Source: Mangifera indica (Eukaryota > Streptophyta > Magnoliopsida > Sapindales > Anacardiaceae). Taken from it: 64,000 nt of DNA. Positions within the stretch are counted from its first letter, which is position 1; each line of letters starts with the position of its first letter. A program made the position numbers and the translations under genes. Under the pieces are notes generated by a model. It saw only the letters and a program-made list of their open reading frames with translations. It searched no databases and was not told the origin of the DNA. This document shows, piece by piece, positions 38,372-48,161 of this stretch. The stretch covers positions 18,187,584 through 18,251,583 of the forward strand of contig NC_058139.1 in NCBI RefSeq assembly GCF_011075055.1. The letters are read 5' to 3'.

Positions 38372-39039
38372 GGCCAAAAGGACCGTTTCTCACTCACAAA
38401 GTGTGCAGTTTTTTAAATTTTTTTATTAATTTTAAAAATCCTATTTACCTATTTATATACTGTTAAAATTAACTGAGTTTATTAATTATACTATTTCCCT
38501 CTTTTAAATCCTAAAAACTAACAATTTTCTCTTAACAAAAGTTTTAAAAAACATTTTCCTTTTAGGGTTTCTAACTTTTAGATTCAAAATTTTGGCGCCT
38601 TTTCTTCCCCTTAGATGACCTCTAGGGGACACCTTTTCCTCTTTAGTGTGGCCTCTTTTCAACGATTATCTTAGACATGATCGTCGACGATCATGCCCGA
38701 GACAATTGTCGAAAGGAGATTGTGCCGAAGAGGAAGAGACATCGCCTAGAGGTTGTTGGAGAAGAAAAAACGACGCTGAAAAACTAATTCTGAAAAATTG
38801 AAAACCCTAAGGAGGAAAATGCTATTTTTAGGGTTAAAAGAAATTATTAGTTTTTAGAGTTTAGAGGAAAAAAATAAAATAAAATTTAAATTTATTTTTA
38901 ATAATACAAATAAAATAATAATTTTATCTTTAAAATCATTAATTTTAATTATTCATAGGTAAATAAATAAGATTTTCAAAATTTACAGGAAAAACCTTGA
39001 AAAAACAACATTCTTTGGGTGGGAAATAGTCCTTGGCCT
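38372..39039. mobile_element. Non-autonomous Mutator-like element, 668 bp
   Basis: The left end GGCCAAAAGGACCGTTTCTC is mirrored by GGGTGGGAAATAGTCCTTGG(CC) at the right end. An exact 9-bp duplication (TAAATGAAA) flanks it. The internal arms form a long imperfect inverted repeat (TTAAATCCTAAAAACTAAC at 38505 versus TTATTAGTTTTTAGAGTTTA at 38845). It inserted 130 bp downstream of the lipase stop, inside or next to its 3' UTR. No coding capacity. Confidence 0.85.
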
Positions 39040-39048
39040 AAATGAAAA
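39040..39048. repeat. Right 9-bp target duplication
   Basis: TAAATGAAA, exact copy of 38363-38371. Confidence 0.88.
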
Positions 39049-39880
39049 CTGCTTTCGATTTGACATGTTGGCCCGGTAATGAAGAAGCACAACCTGATTA
39101 ATTCAATCTCTCTCTCACTTTCTTTCTTTATATGTTTAATTTCAGAATAAAAAATACATAAAATTATTTGTTATTTTGTAAAAATTTGTTTTGATGTAAT
39201 ATTTTAAATATATTTTTTTAAAAATATTTTTTACAATTTTGCAATCAATATGTAAAAAAAATTTCCGATTTAATAAATCATTTTGAAATTTAAAAATACA
39301 CAAAACAATTATTAAAATCTCTTTTTTGATAGTAGAATAATTTTGTTAGATGATATTCTAAGTTTTTAATGTAAATTAAACTATTTATTATTTATTATCT
39401 TTTAATTATTTTAAAATTCCTCAGTAGCCTACATTTGAGACATTAGTTTCTATAATTTTTAATGTCATAGATCAACCATGTAAAGATACGATAATTGAAT
39501 AATTTGTTTCTTTATTTGTCTTATTATATCAATGTGAATATTTGTCTAAAGTTTTGGAATCTTTTTTAACCAATCATACAAAAGTTTGCGTAATTGGCCT
39601 AGTTTGGTTTGGGATAAAATTTTATAACATAGCTGAGATTTCTCAAAATTTTTTGTAATTGGTTTTTATTAGTTATTTAATCAGTAAATTTATTTCTAAA
39701 CTCTATTGATTTTTTAATAGGTATTATTGTACCATTGCATATGTTATATCCTCAAAACTTTATGTTTGTTTGAAAAAGACTTATTTTTGTTTTTGACATG
39801 ATTAATCCATTTTGTTTAATCATATCGATAAATGTTTTGATATGCTTAAAATATTGATCTACATCAAATGAATAAATTAG

Positions 39881-39898
39881 AATATCATCTATGTACAC
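39881..39898 (-). pseudogene. Viral reverse transcriptase active-site block
   Basis: VYIDDI is readable in one frame. This Y-x-D-D box is the RT metal-binding motif. About 90 codons upstream on the same strand lies a PFGxxxWNV-like block typical of caulimovirid RT. The surrounding frame contains several stops, so no enzyme is made. Confidence 0.8.
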
Positions 39899-40849
39899 AA
39901 CTAGGAATTTTGAATATGGATTGAAAAAATTTCATTAATTATTCTTTGAAAGTCTGATAGAATATTTTTTAATTTAAACGATATCACATTCCATTTATGT
40001 TGTCCAAATGGTATTATGAATATAGTTTTATATCTGTCTGTTTAGTCAATTTGTATTTGTCAAATCCAGATTTTATGTCAAATTTTGAGAATATTTTTGT
40101 ATTGCATAATTTTTGTAATAGATTTTTTTTTTTTATTTGGTATTGGGTATTTTATCCATTTTAAAGCTTTGTTTAAAGGTTTGTAAATTATGACTATTCT
40201 TGGGACTCCTTTGTAATTCAACATTTTTTCTTAACAACTCCAGGAAAATTTGCTTGACCTTATTAATTTCTTTTTTAATAAATTATTAATTTATTTTTTA
40301 CAGTGTTCTTCTAACTTAGCATTCATTTGAATTAATCTTGCTTTTGTAGGAATATGTTTTTCATCAAAAGAATTTTCATAAAAGGTAATTTTACAATATG
40401 TTTTTTTCTTTCTCAAAAAACATTTGAGATATCAGAACATATTTGATTTTCTATTTCATTTTTTAAATTTCAAATTTTTAATTGGATTTCTTTTTGTTGG
40501 AGTTGGTCTTCAATTCTTTATTGTTTTAATTCATCTTTGAGATATTGTATATGTTTTTAAATTTTGTATAATATTATTAACTTTTTTTTTGGGTGGACAT
40601 TTCTCGGAAAATGTTTAAATTTCTTTTTATTGGTTTATGAATGAATTCAAAAACTATTTATTCTCCCATTATGTTAGTTTGAATTCCATTTTCATTAACT
40701 ATGAATGGTTGTAGTAACCTTATAAAAAGTGTTCCAAGAATCATTGTTCTTGATAAATCCTTTACTAGAACAAAAGTTGTTTTGAGATAAATATTTTTAT
40801 TGCAAAATTTTAATATCTCTTACCTTTTACTTGATGTGAAGTTTTGAAC

Positions 40850-41000
40850 CATTAATTGACCTTATTGATTTAAAATTTTTTTTTACAATATTTTTTGGGT
40901 ATTAGTCATTCTTGGATACAATTTAAGTTTGCTTTGGTATCAAATAGAGCAATTATGTTTAAGACAAATTCATTATTTATTACAATTCTGTTTTTATATG
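40850..41000 (-). pseudogene. Viral aspartic protease region, active-site glycine lost
   Basis: ALFDTK is readable around 40931-40950 (DT codons at 40936-40941), where a retropepsin would have D-T-G. It is followed by a LNCIQE-type block typical of caulimovirid protease. Stops lie on both sides. Confidence 0.7.
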
Positions 41001-41201
41001 CTATTTTTCATATGATATTATTGCAAACATGTTGAGAAAATTTTCTTGGGTTTCTTCTTCTTTTGATTTAGATTCATTGCTTTTCATTTTCTCTTTTCCT
41101 TTTAATGAAATAATTATCTGTGAATTAATTTTTTGTTGTTGTTCTTTTAATTCTCTAATTTCATATTTAATTTGTTGGATTTCTTTGGTTAAATCCTCCA
41201 A
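41001..41201 (-). pseudogene. Coiled-coil segment of the viral polyprotein
   Basis: A 66-codon open stretch, Lys/Glu/Gln-rich (KEIQQIKYEIRELKEQQQK), with heptad-like spacing. It lies between the zinc knuckle and the protease on the same strand. It is a fragment of the decayed polyprotein. Confidence 0.55.
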
Positions 41202-41557
41202 AGTTGGTTTCTTTTTGTCATGTTTTCCAAATTTGTCAAGAATATCTTTGAAACTATAAGCTTTGTGAATTTCTATTTTCTTTTCAGGTTTATCAATTAT
41301 TAATTTTAATTTTTCTAAATATTTTTTTTAGAGGTTAGGATCTTTGATTTTGTTTACCATTTCTAATAGAAATTTTTTATCTTTTGTTAAGGCATTTATT
41401 TCATTTTCACTTGAGCTTACTTTTTCATCAATTTGAACATTGAGTCTGATGTTTATTTTTTAGAGGATTCACTGTCAGAAGATTCTACCATTAACATTTC
41501 TATTTTGGTTAAAACTTCATCATCTAATTCTAATTCTTTAATCTTTTTGCTTAATCA

Positions 41558-41599
41558 ACAATATTTTGAAATATGACCTTATTTTCCACATCTTTAGCA
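41558..41599 (-). pseudogene. Viral CCHC zinc knuckle, interrupted by stops
   Basis: Fourteen codons keep the spacing C-x2-C-x4-H-x4-C of a nucleocapsid zinc knuckle. Two of the fourteen codons are stop codons. The basic Lys-rich flank (open stretch 41808-41551 in a neighbouring frame) fits a coat-protein C-terminus. Confidence 0.7.
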
Positions 41600-43909
41600 T
41601 GTGTATTATTTGTAAAGTTTTGGAGCTGGTTTTTGTCCTTCTTTGTTTTGTTTTTTATGGGTGAATTTTCTTTTATTCTTTGTAAATTTTCTTTCAAGGT
41701 ATGATTTTGTCTTACTATATTGACCAATACAATTTCTGGATTTTTTATTTTTTGGTGTTTTTTAAGGTATGAATTTTTATGTTGAGAGTCAAATTGTTCA
41801 CAAAACATTCCTAATTTTTTGCCTAATTGTTTTCTTTCTTTTTGTCTTTGGAAAGCTAATTTTTCATTCCAACTTTTTGTACAAAACTATGTAATTGCCC
41901 ATGAGTTAGATCATTATAAGGAATTACTCCATCATATTGTTTTTTAATTTTTTCTCTAACTTTTTCTCATATGATGTTTGGTAATTCGGTTAAAATTTTG
42001 ACTTTCCAATAAGTTATGTCACTTTTTGACATTTGCATTACTCTTATGGAAAATGTTTCTTTATACCACCTATAATTGTGAAAAATTTTACATTTTAAGT
42101 TTATTATAGTTGCTTGACTTTTATCTTTAATATTTGCATAATTTTATACAAAATGATAGGTGATTGCAAACATTAAAGTATTTATTGTATCTTGGATAGT
42201 TTTTCCTTCTTCATCTAAGATTGGAATTCCATTGTCATCAAACTTTTACAATATTTTAATATCAAATTTTGTTGTTCTTTTCTGATATAATTGCCCTACT
42301 AAGCTTTTAGGGAGCCGGTGAAGCCAATAATTAACAAATGGCTTATTACTTCGTTTGACGAATTAAGTTTTGTTCTATAAGTGTTGCTTACCATTGTCAT
42401 TTGTTATAATATTGTAATGATATTACAATCAGACATTTCATCTATATTTCACTCATAAATTGAATTAACATTTTATTTTTTCTATTGAATTAATAGTGAT
42501 TCTTCTAGTATAAGATCAGGTGCCGAAGCTCCTGGATAATAAATTTTTCTGGTTTTTTAAATTTATTTTGTTTATTTGTAAAGAATTGTCTTTAGATGAA
42601 GATGATTGGTTATCCAACATATTTTCTGAAAATGTTTGTTCTATAAAGCTAACTATCTTGGATGTAATAGATTGAGGAGTATCAGAAACAATTAAATTTG
42701 AGTTTACAATTCCTAATCCTAATTGATTAGGTTTTTTGTTTATTTCTTGAATGAATTCATCTTTATTTGACAAGTCTTTTGAAATATTTTTTGGAATCTT
42801 GTGTGAGGTAAATAGAGGTTTATGAGTTTTGTTTTTTAAACGTTTTGATTTTTTGTCTATACCCTTAGTAATCGGTTGATTTAAAACATCTTTAATCCTA
42901 TTTAATTGACGTTCTATTGATTTTAGATGTTTATTTATATAATATTTTTTATGTTATTTACAGTAATTTTGTCTAAGTCTTCTTTTACTTTGAATGGATT
43001 TGCAATTAAAGATACTCTTTTGAAAGGTATTAAAATTTCTCCTAATAGAGGGATGCATTGGTTCTAAATTTTTAATTTCTTTCCCCTTGATAGTTTTCTA
43101 TACTTTTATTTTTTCATTTACATCAATTGTTTCTTCTTATAGAACCATTGGAAAAAAAGGTATATGTATACAATTTTCTTCTAAATAACTATAATATTCT
43201 TGTTGAATTTCATCTCTTTCTTCTTTAATATATTTCTTGAAAATTTGTTTTCTCTTAGATTTGTTTATTTCTGAATAAATTTTTTTTTCTTAAAATTTCA
43301 TTGTTTATTTCAAAATTTTCTATTACATTTAATAATGGTATATTTTCAAAAGAATCAGTTATTTGAGAATGAGTGGGAGACATTTTTTGTGAAACTTCTT
43401 TATTATCTCCTTGTAAGGGTGTTTGGACGAAATAGTAAGGTCTTAGAATATTTGAAAAATTATTTACTCCTTGGATATTTGTTCTTATTGAATTGGATCT
43501 TAGGATTGAGGAACATGAAAATCTTTGTGGTTCATAAGTTTGTTTCATTTTTGGTCTTGAGAATGAAGTTTGAGCATCATCAATACTTATTTTTGGTGGT
43601 ATGTTAAACCAAATTGCTACGCTTCCATCTGGTTTCTTAATAATATTATTTATCTTTGTATTTTGAATTTGTCTAAAAGCTTCTTGTGTGGTTATTTTAT
43701 TAAAGAGTGTAACTACTCTATCTAATCCCCAATATTTAGATAAAGTAATTTGATCTCAACTTATGATTTTTGGTACTGTAATATTTGACTTATATAGATA
43801 TGCTTGAAATAAAATTATGTCTTTTTGGGTAATGTCTAATGACTCTAGATTCAAAGGTAGATTGCAATACTTTGAGTTGAACTCTATAAATATAAGTTAT
43901 TGGTATTGA

Positions 43910-44359
43910 TCATGGTTTAATGTTATAATTAAATGTTTTGATATTTAGAGTTAAAATATCTAATATATTTGGGTCTTCAAGACAGACTGTATATTTTGGA
44001 TAATAATTAAAATATATTAGTCCATTGGACAAGTTGTATTCAATAGTTCCTAAAAGTGAATCTTTAAAATTGTTAAATCTAGCATCTCTTAAACATGTTA
44101 AAATTGCGGTATTTATTCCTTCCATACTCAATGGTTTAATTCCAATTTGTACTAGTCCTATGTAAAGGTAACTGTAACTCTTTTTATGTTTTACGATAAT
44201 TTCTTTTGTCATTAACCTTATTGTTTGAAAAGAACATTTTGTTTTAATTGTTTTTTCTTTTGTTCTAATTACATATTTTGATTGATTTAGAGGATTAACT
44301 TTATTTAGAGTGTATAATTTTGATTCTTTGTACACATCTGTTAAATTTATTCTAGGCAT
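43910..44359 (-). pseudogene. Viral movement-protein (30K superfamily) fragment
   Basis: The longest surviving viral open stretch, 149 codons. It resembles the N-terminal movement-protein domain of petuvirus/florendovirus polyproteins (blocks YLYIGLVQIGIKPLS and LLGTIEYNLSNG). An upstream start-like ATG at 44548 is separated from it by a stop, and the frame closes at 43910. The fragment would not give a functional protein. Confidence 0.78.
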
Positions 44360-44705
44360 ATTCCATTTATCAATACTAAGTTAGAGATTTTCTAGTTTGA
44401 CTATTTATTTGTTTTTGTGCAAATTAATGTTTTGGTTTGATTGATTATTGGTCTCCTTTTCAATTATACTTATTTCTTCTTGCTGAATGACTTGTTTATT
44501 ATTAGTATTGAAACTTGAAATTGACGCAAACATATCTAAGTGTTCCATATTGATTAATTGATTGTTTTGTTCCTTACAATAATTGTTTCTACGAGACTTA
44601 CTATGGTCAACTATCTATTGCCCTACAACAACTCAAATAAACTCGGTGCTAAAAATAATTAACCAACAATAATAAAATATAAATCTAAGTCGTTGCCTCC
44701 TCCAT

Positions 44706-44718
44706 GGCTTTGATACCA
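44706..44718 (-). other. tRNA-Met-type primer-binding site of the minus-strand viral copy
   Basis: TGGTATCAAAGCC on the minus strand, one base different from the common TGGTATCAGAGCC, which pairs with the 3' end of initiator tRNA-Met. It marks the start of the viral genome map and precedes the movement-protein region. Confidence 0.75.
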
Positions 44719-46838
44719 ACAAGCTGATTCCCTGCCTGACTTTTTCACTAGGAAATTTCTTCATGGGAGATGAATTATGCCACCCAAAACTAGCTCAACC
44801 TAAAAACAATGAAAGACATCTTATGTTCAAATTTTCCAAAACACCATAACTTAGTTTGAAATTGTTTCACAAGAAGAAATACAAAATAAAGATAAGGATA
44901 AAAAACAAAGAGATATTGCCTTAACCAGCTTTCCCTCGAGCTTTAAAGACCAAATAACCCAAGCCTAGATAGAATCTTTTCAGCAAACTCTAGAAATGGT
45001 TGTGACCATTGTTGAAGAAAAGAACAATGAATGAAGAAAAGAGAAAAATCAAAGAATAATTCGTTAAAATTGCTTTTTTCAAATCCAAATATTTTTTCAA
45101 TACATGAAAATATTTCTATTAAAGACATGAAAAAAAGTAGTTGAAATTGTTTTTTCCCAAAATAAAAAAATTGAAGTTGTTGTAATTCCTCTCAAAACCT
45201 TAAGACCATGACGAAAGTATTTTTCAAAACAAGCTTCAGCAACTATCCTAATCCTGGAGGATGAATTTCAAACTGAAGATCCAAAAATTTTGATAAATGT
45301 TTTTCCAAAGGAATTTCATTACATCCAAAGTGATTTGAGAGAAACCAAAAATTTTTTGAATTTATTTCTGTTAATTCTGACTCTTGTGAATTCAAATATT
45401 ATCAAAATAAAGGAGATCCCAATTTTATAACTTACTAAACTTTGCATAACATGAAAGTCCTCAATTCTTCTGTTTGGGGTAAAGATCTTTCAAAACCAAA
45501 GAAATTTTTTCAAATGTTTGACCCTCCTGGTTATATATATTGGGATTACCAAAATGCATGGTTTCATTCCCTTGCTTTGTCAAAATGATCAATTTAGACA
45601 CTCCTAGATGATCTACTTCAAAAGAAACACAATTTTCAAATTCTTATTCTGGTTTATCCAATGGTGGAGGTTATTTGGTCTTATAGCGTATATCTTTCAA
45701 AAAATTGTTCAAGAATCTTAGAAATTTTTCAAAGCAAATTTCAAATATCCTCAAAGCGAAGCCTATTTTCAGCTAACTCTTCATTTCTCATCAAGTTCCA
45801 TTTCTCATAGATTCTTTCATAGGATTATAAGATTGTTGGTTCAAGCACCCAAATTCTCCAATTGATAAGGAAGTTCAAAGTCAAACGGTGGGAAAAGTAT
45901 GACCATTCCCATGTAACTAAAGAAAAAGTTCAATTATATTTTTTAAATACCTTTCAAATGACAAACAAGTCACTCTAAAAATTGCAAAGTTTCTACAAAG
46001 CAAATTAATAACTTCATCTTTCTTAGCTGGAGCCTAATCAAAAGTACTCAAGCTCCAATTAAAAAACTCTTTATCCCAATTATAGGATGAAGAAGAGTCA
46101 AACAACAAAAGCTCAAATTCATCTATTAGTTATGTTCAAAGCAATGAGAATGATTATTGCGGAATCCTCTAATATTTTTAATATGATTCAAACGAGACAA
46201 AATTTCCAAAAAGTCACTGGCTCAAAATGTTGGAGTAAGAAATTGCTCAAACATGATATCAAGTTCAGGATCTTTTGGCACTGAGAGATCTCTGCAACAA
46301 TACTTTGCCATTTGAACTTATCTAATTAATACCCATTAGGTCAAAATCTTTTTCAAAACTAATCAAAGAAGGTAAGATCCACCTGGTTATCCTAAAAGCA
46401 AAAACAAAAGATTCCCTAAAAAAAAAAACCCTTTTTCATGCAAAATAAATAAAACACAATCCTTGTTAAAATTACAAAGATTTAAGAATCTTGTGAAGAT
46501 CACCAAAGCTTCAAAAGTAAAAGACATATTTTTCACTTACGCTTCTAGAAAGCAAGGTAAATAAAACATATTTTTACTCCATTCAAGATGACAAATGCCT
46601 TCCAGTGCAAAGATGAAGCCGCAATATTCTTACAAATTTACTATATGGAATCAATAGTTAAAAGGTCAATTGCAAAGATGCCTAAATTTCTTGCAAGGCT
46701 GAAAGATTCCTCTACAAAACTAAAATTTTTCTACAAAGTTGCGAGATTCCCTACAGAGCTAAAATTTTATGCAATAATTCCTATAAAGAAATCAAAGCTT
46801 GAAATTATTGTGTTTTCTCAATAGTTCAAAATTTTTTG

Positions 46839-46910
46839 TATAAATGAATGAATGTTCTCGGAAGAGAATCAAGTCTTTTGTAATAGCATTCCTTTGAAAT
46901 CAATAAAAAT
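46839..46910 (+). promoter_or_regulatory. Putative pararetroviral pregenomic-RNA promoter and poly(A) signal
   Basis: TATAAAT (46839-46845) is followed 57 bases later by AATAAA (46902-46907). About 165 bases further downstream lies a primer-binding site. TATA box, short terminal-repeat region with poly(A) signal, leader and PBS is the layout of a caulimovirid pregenomic RNA start. Confidence 0.5.
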
Positions 46911-47069
46911 TCTCTCCAAATTTTCTCATCTGAATTTTGAAGACTTTTGGATAAGCAAGTAGTAAGTATACCAATTTTCAAAGTTTCAAAGTTTTAATTT
47001 TATTTTCAATATTTCAATTACATTGCATTGCATCAATCAATTTCAAAATTAATAATTTCATATGCTTGT

Positions 47070-47082
47070 TGGTATCAAAGCC
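47070..47082 (+). other. tRNA-Met-type primer-binding site of the plus-strand viral fragment
   Basis: TGGTATCAAAGCC on the plus strand, preceded by GCTTGT. It is identical, including this flank, to the minus-strand site at 44706-44718. After it the viral sequence stops and plain AT-rich DNA begins. Confidence 0.75.
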
Positions 47083-47460
47083 ATAAAGACAATGACTTTA
47101 TATATATATATAATTTTATTTTTAATTTAAAATAATTTAATTATATATATATTTGCATAATAAAAAAATGTAACACAATATAATATGAATAAAATATATG
47201 ACACAATACAATATATATTAGAATAATAAAATTATATGTATATATTTTTAATATATAATTTAAATATACAAATAATATTAATTTAAATATACAAATAATA
47301 TATTATCATATATATATAATATTGTTCTTATTAGAAAATATTATTTAACAAATTAATGATGTTATAAATATATTAAAAAATTTTAAATTAAATTTTCAGT
47401 AAGTGTAATGTAACCTGAAACCATGAACGTGTTACTTGTGAGAATTTGAGAAACGGGATT
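47083..47460. other. AT-rich spacer
   Basis: Short TA tracts and A/T words. No gene or RNA is seen. Confidence 0.5.
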
Positions 47461-47464
47461 TTGT

Positions 47465-47638
47465 GAGCCCCCGCCCTCGGGTGGGGCTCCAAAAATTGAC
47501 GGGCAAGTCCAACCAAAAGTAGGGTCACACTCACTCGCCTGAAAAGATAATTGTGTTCGCTGTATAAGGTGTTGGCACGACCCGCCGTCTCTAAACGATC
47601 ATTGACGAGTCGACCTTCACCCCTGACAGGACTGGGTT
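47465..47638 (-). ncRNA. U-snRNA gene, most likely U4atac (minor spliceosome)
   Basis: The RNA is about 174 nt and starts AACCC at 47638, about 32 nt after a TATA box. It contains a 5' stem-loop in which CGTC/GACG flank AATGA...GA, the kink-turn that binds 15.5K/Snu13 in U4 and U4atac. Next comes GTGCCAACACC, matching the GCUAACGCC stretch of U4atac that pairs with U6atac. The Sm site is AATTTTTGG (47489-47497), in the context CAATTTTTGGA as in U4atac. A strong terminal hairpin follows (GAGCCCC...GGGGCTC, 47465-47489). It would act with U6atac, U5, U11 and U12 in excision of U12-type introns. That it is an snRNA is strongly supported; U4atac rather than a diverged U4 is inferred from the 5' start and the U6atac-pairing stretch. 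Confidence 0.8.
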
Positions 47639-47663
47639 GAGGATGGTTTTGTCAGTTGTTCCA

Positions 47664-47670
47664 AATATAA
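47664..47670 (-). promoter_or_regulatory. TATA box of the snRNA gene
   Basis: TATATTT on the minus strand. It lies 33 bp from the USE and about 32 bp upstream of the proposed RNA start, which is the spacing of RNA polymerase II-transcribed plant U-snRNA genes (pol III genes have about 24 bp between USE and TATA). Confidence 0.8.
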
Positions 47671-47703
47671 TGCAAATTTGCCGGCCCTTCACTTGCTAAC
47701 TAC

Positions 47704-47714
47704 CGATGTGGGAC
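47704..47714 (-). promoter_or_regulatory. Upstream sequence element (USE) of the snRNA gene
   Basis: GTCCCACATCG on the minus strand is an 11/11 match to the plant snRNA USE consensus RTCCCACATCG, bound by the SNAPc-type complex. Confidence 0.9.
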
Positions 47715-48161
47715 ATAATTTCATTGTCTACCCACCCAGTGTTATTTGAATCCCACTGTCATAATAAGTTAAACACCCATGCGCCTGCCCCACGCCACAG
47801 GCTGATTATTACAATAAAAACAACATTGTGGAGAATGTTAAACACAGCTTTCATTGGAAGCTTATTATATCCTTCCCTGCACTGGCAGTATTATTATTAT
47901 TATTATTTTATATCAGAACCACTCGCAGACGGTACATCTTGAATGAAAGACAACTTTCATGGGGACTTTATTATATTATAACCTCCCTGCAGCGGCCATT
48001 TCTTGAGGGATAAAAATAAAGGGAGAATAACTAACTAAATATTGTTCTTGAATTTGTTGCAATCTCTGTCTACTAGTAAACTAAGCTTGATAATTGTATC
48101 CTCCAAACTGAGCTTTTGAAATCTATCAGCACAATTTTGATCAGTCCATCATCTGTTGCAA

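Larger units (their letters stand above)
39440..44720 (-). mobile_element. Endogenous caulimovirid (pararetrovirus) remnant, minus strand
   Basis: From right to left on the minus strand come a tRNA-Met-type primer-binding site (44706-44718), a movement-protein region (44359-43910), a long coat-protein-like region with a CCHC zinc knuckle (41599-41558), a pepsin-like protease (about 40940) and a reverse transcriptase with a YIDD box (39895-39884). The order MP-CP-PR-RT in one frame series is that of petuvirus/florendovirus-type caulimovirids. No integrase is seen. Many stops and frameshifts break it, the zinc knuckle has two in-frame stops, and the expected RNase H is missing or unrecognisable at the left end. 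It is a dead genomic relic. Confidence 0.82.
44721..47082 (+). mobile_element. Second endogenous caulimovirid fragment, plus strand, head-to-head
   Basis: From about 45200 the plus strand carries a broken ORF-like region. It has short protein-like blocks with many Trp/Phe/Tyr residues at about 45420-45680, in the style of the second ORF of florendoviruses. Next come a promoter/poly(A) block (46839-46910) and a tRNA-Met primer-binding site (47070-47082). A 61-codon stretch on the opposite strand (45128-44943) may belong to the minus-strand copy. The join between the two copies lies somewhere in 44721-45200. The second-ORF assignment is the weakest part. Confidence 0.6.

Noticed and set aside
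39440..44720. LTR retrotransposon as explanation for the RT-containing relic
   Set aside because: A movement-protein region precedes the coat/protease/RT regions, no integrase is seen and no LTR pair was found, which fits a caulimovirid better.
47455..47720. tRNA, SRP RNA, MRP RNA or U3 as the identity of the GC-rich RNA
   Set aside because: USE-TATA spacing is the pol II type, an Sm site is present, and no box C/D, SRP or MRP motifs were seen. U3, SRP and MRP RNAs in dicots use pol III spacing.
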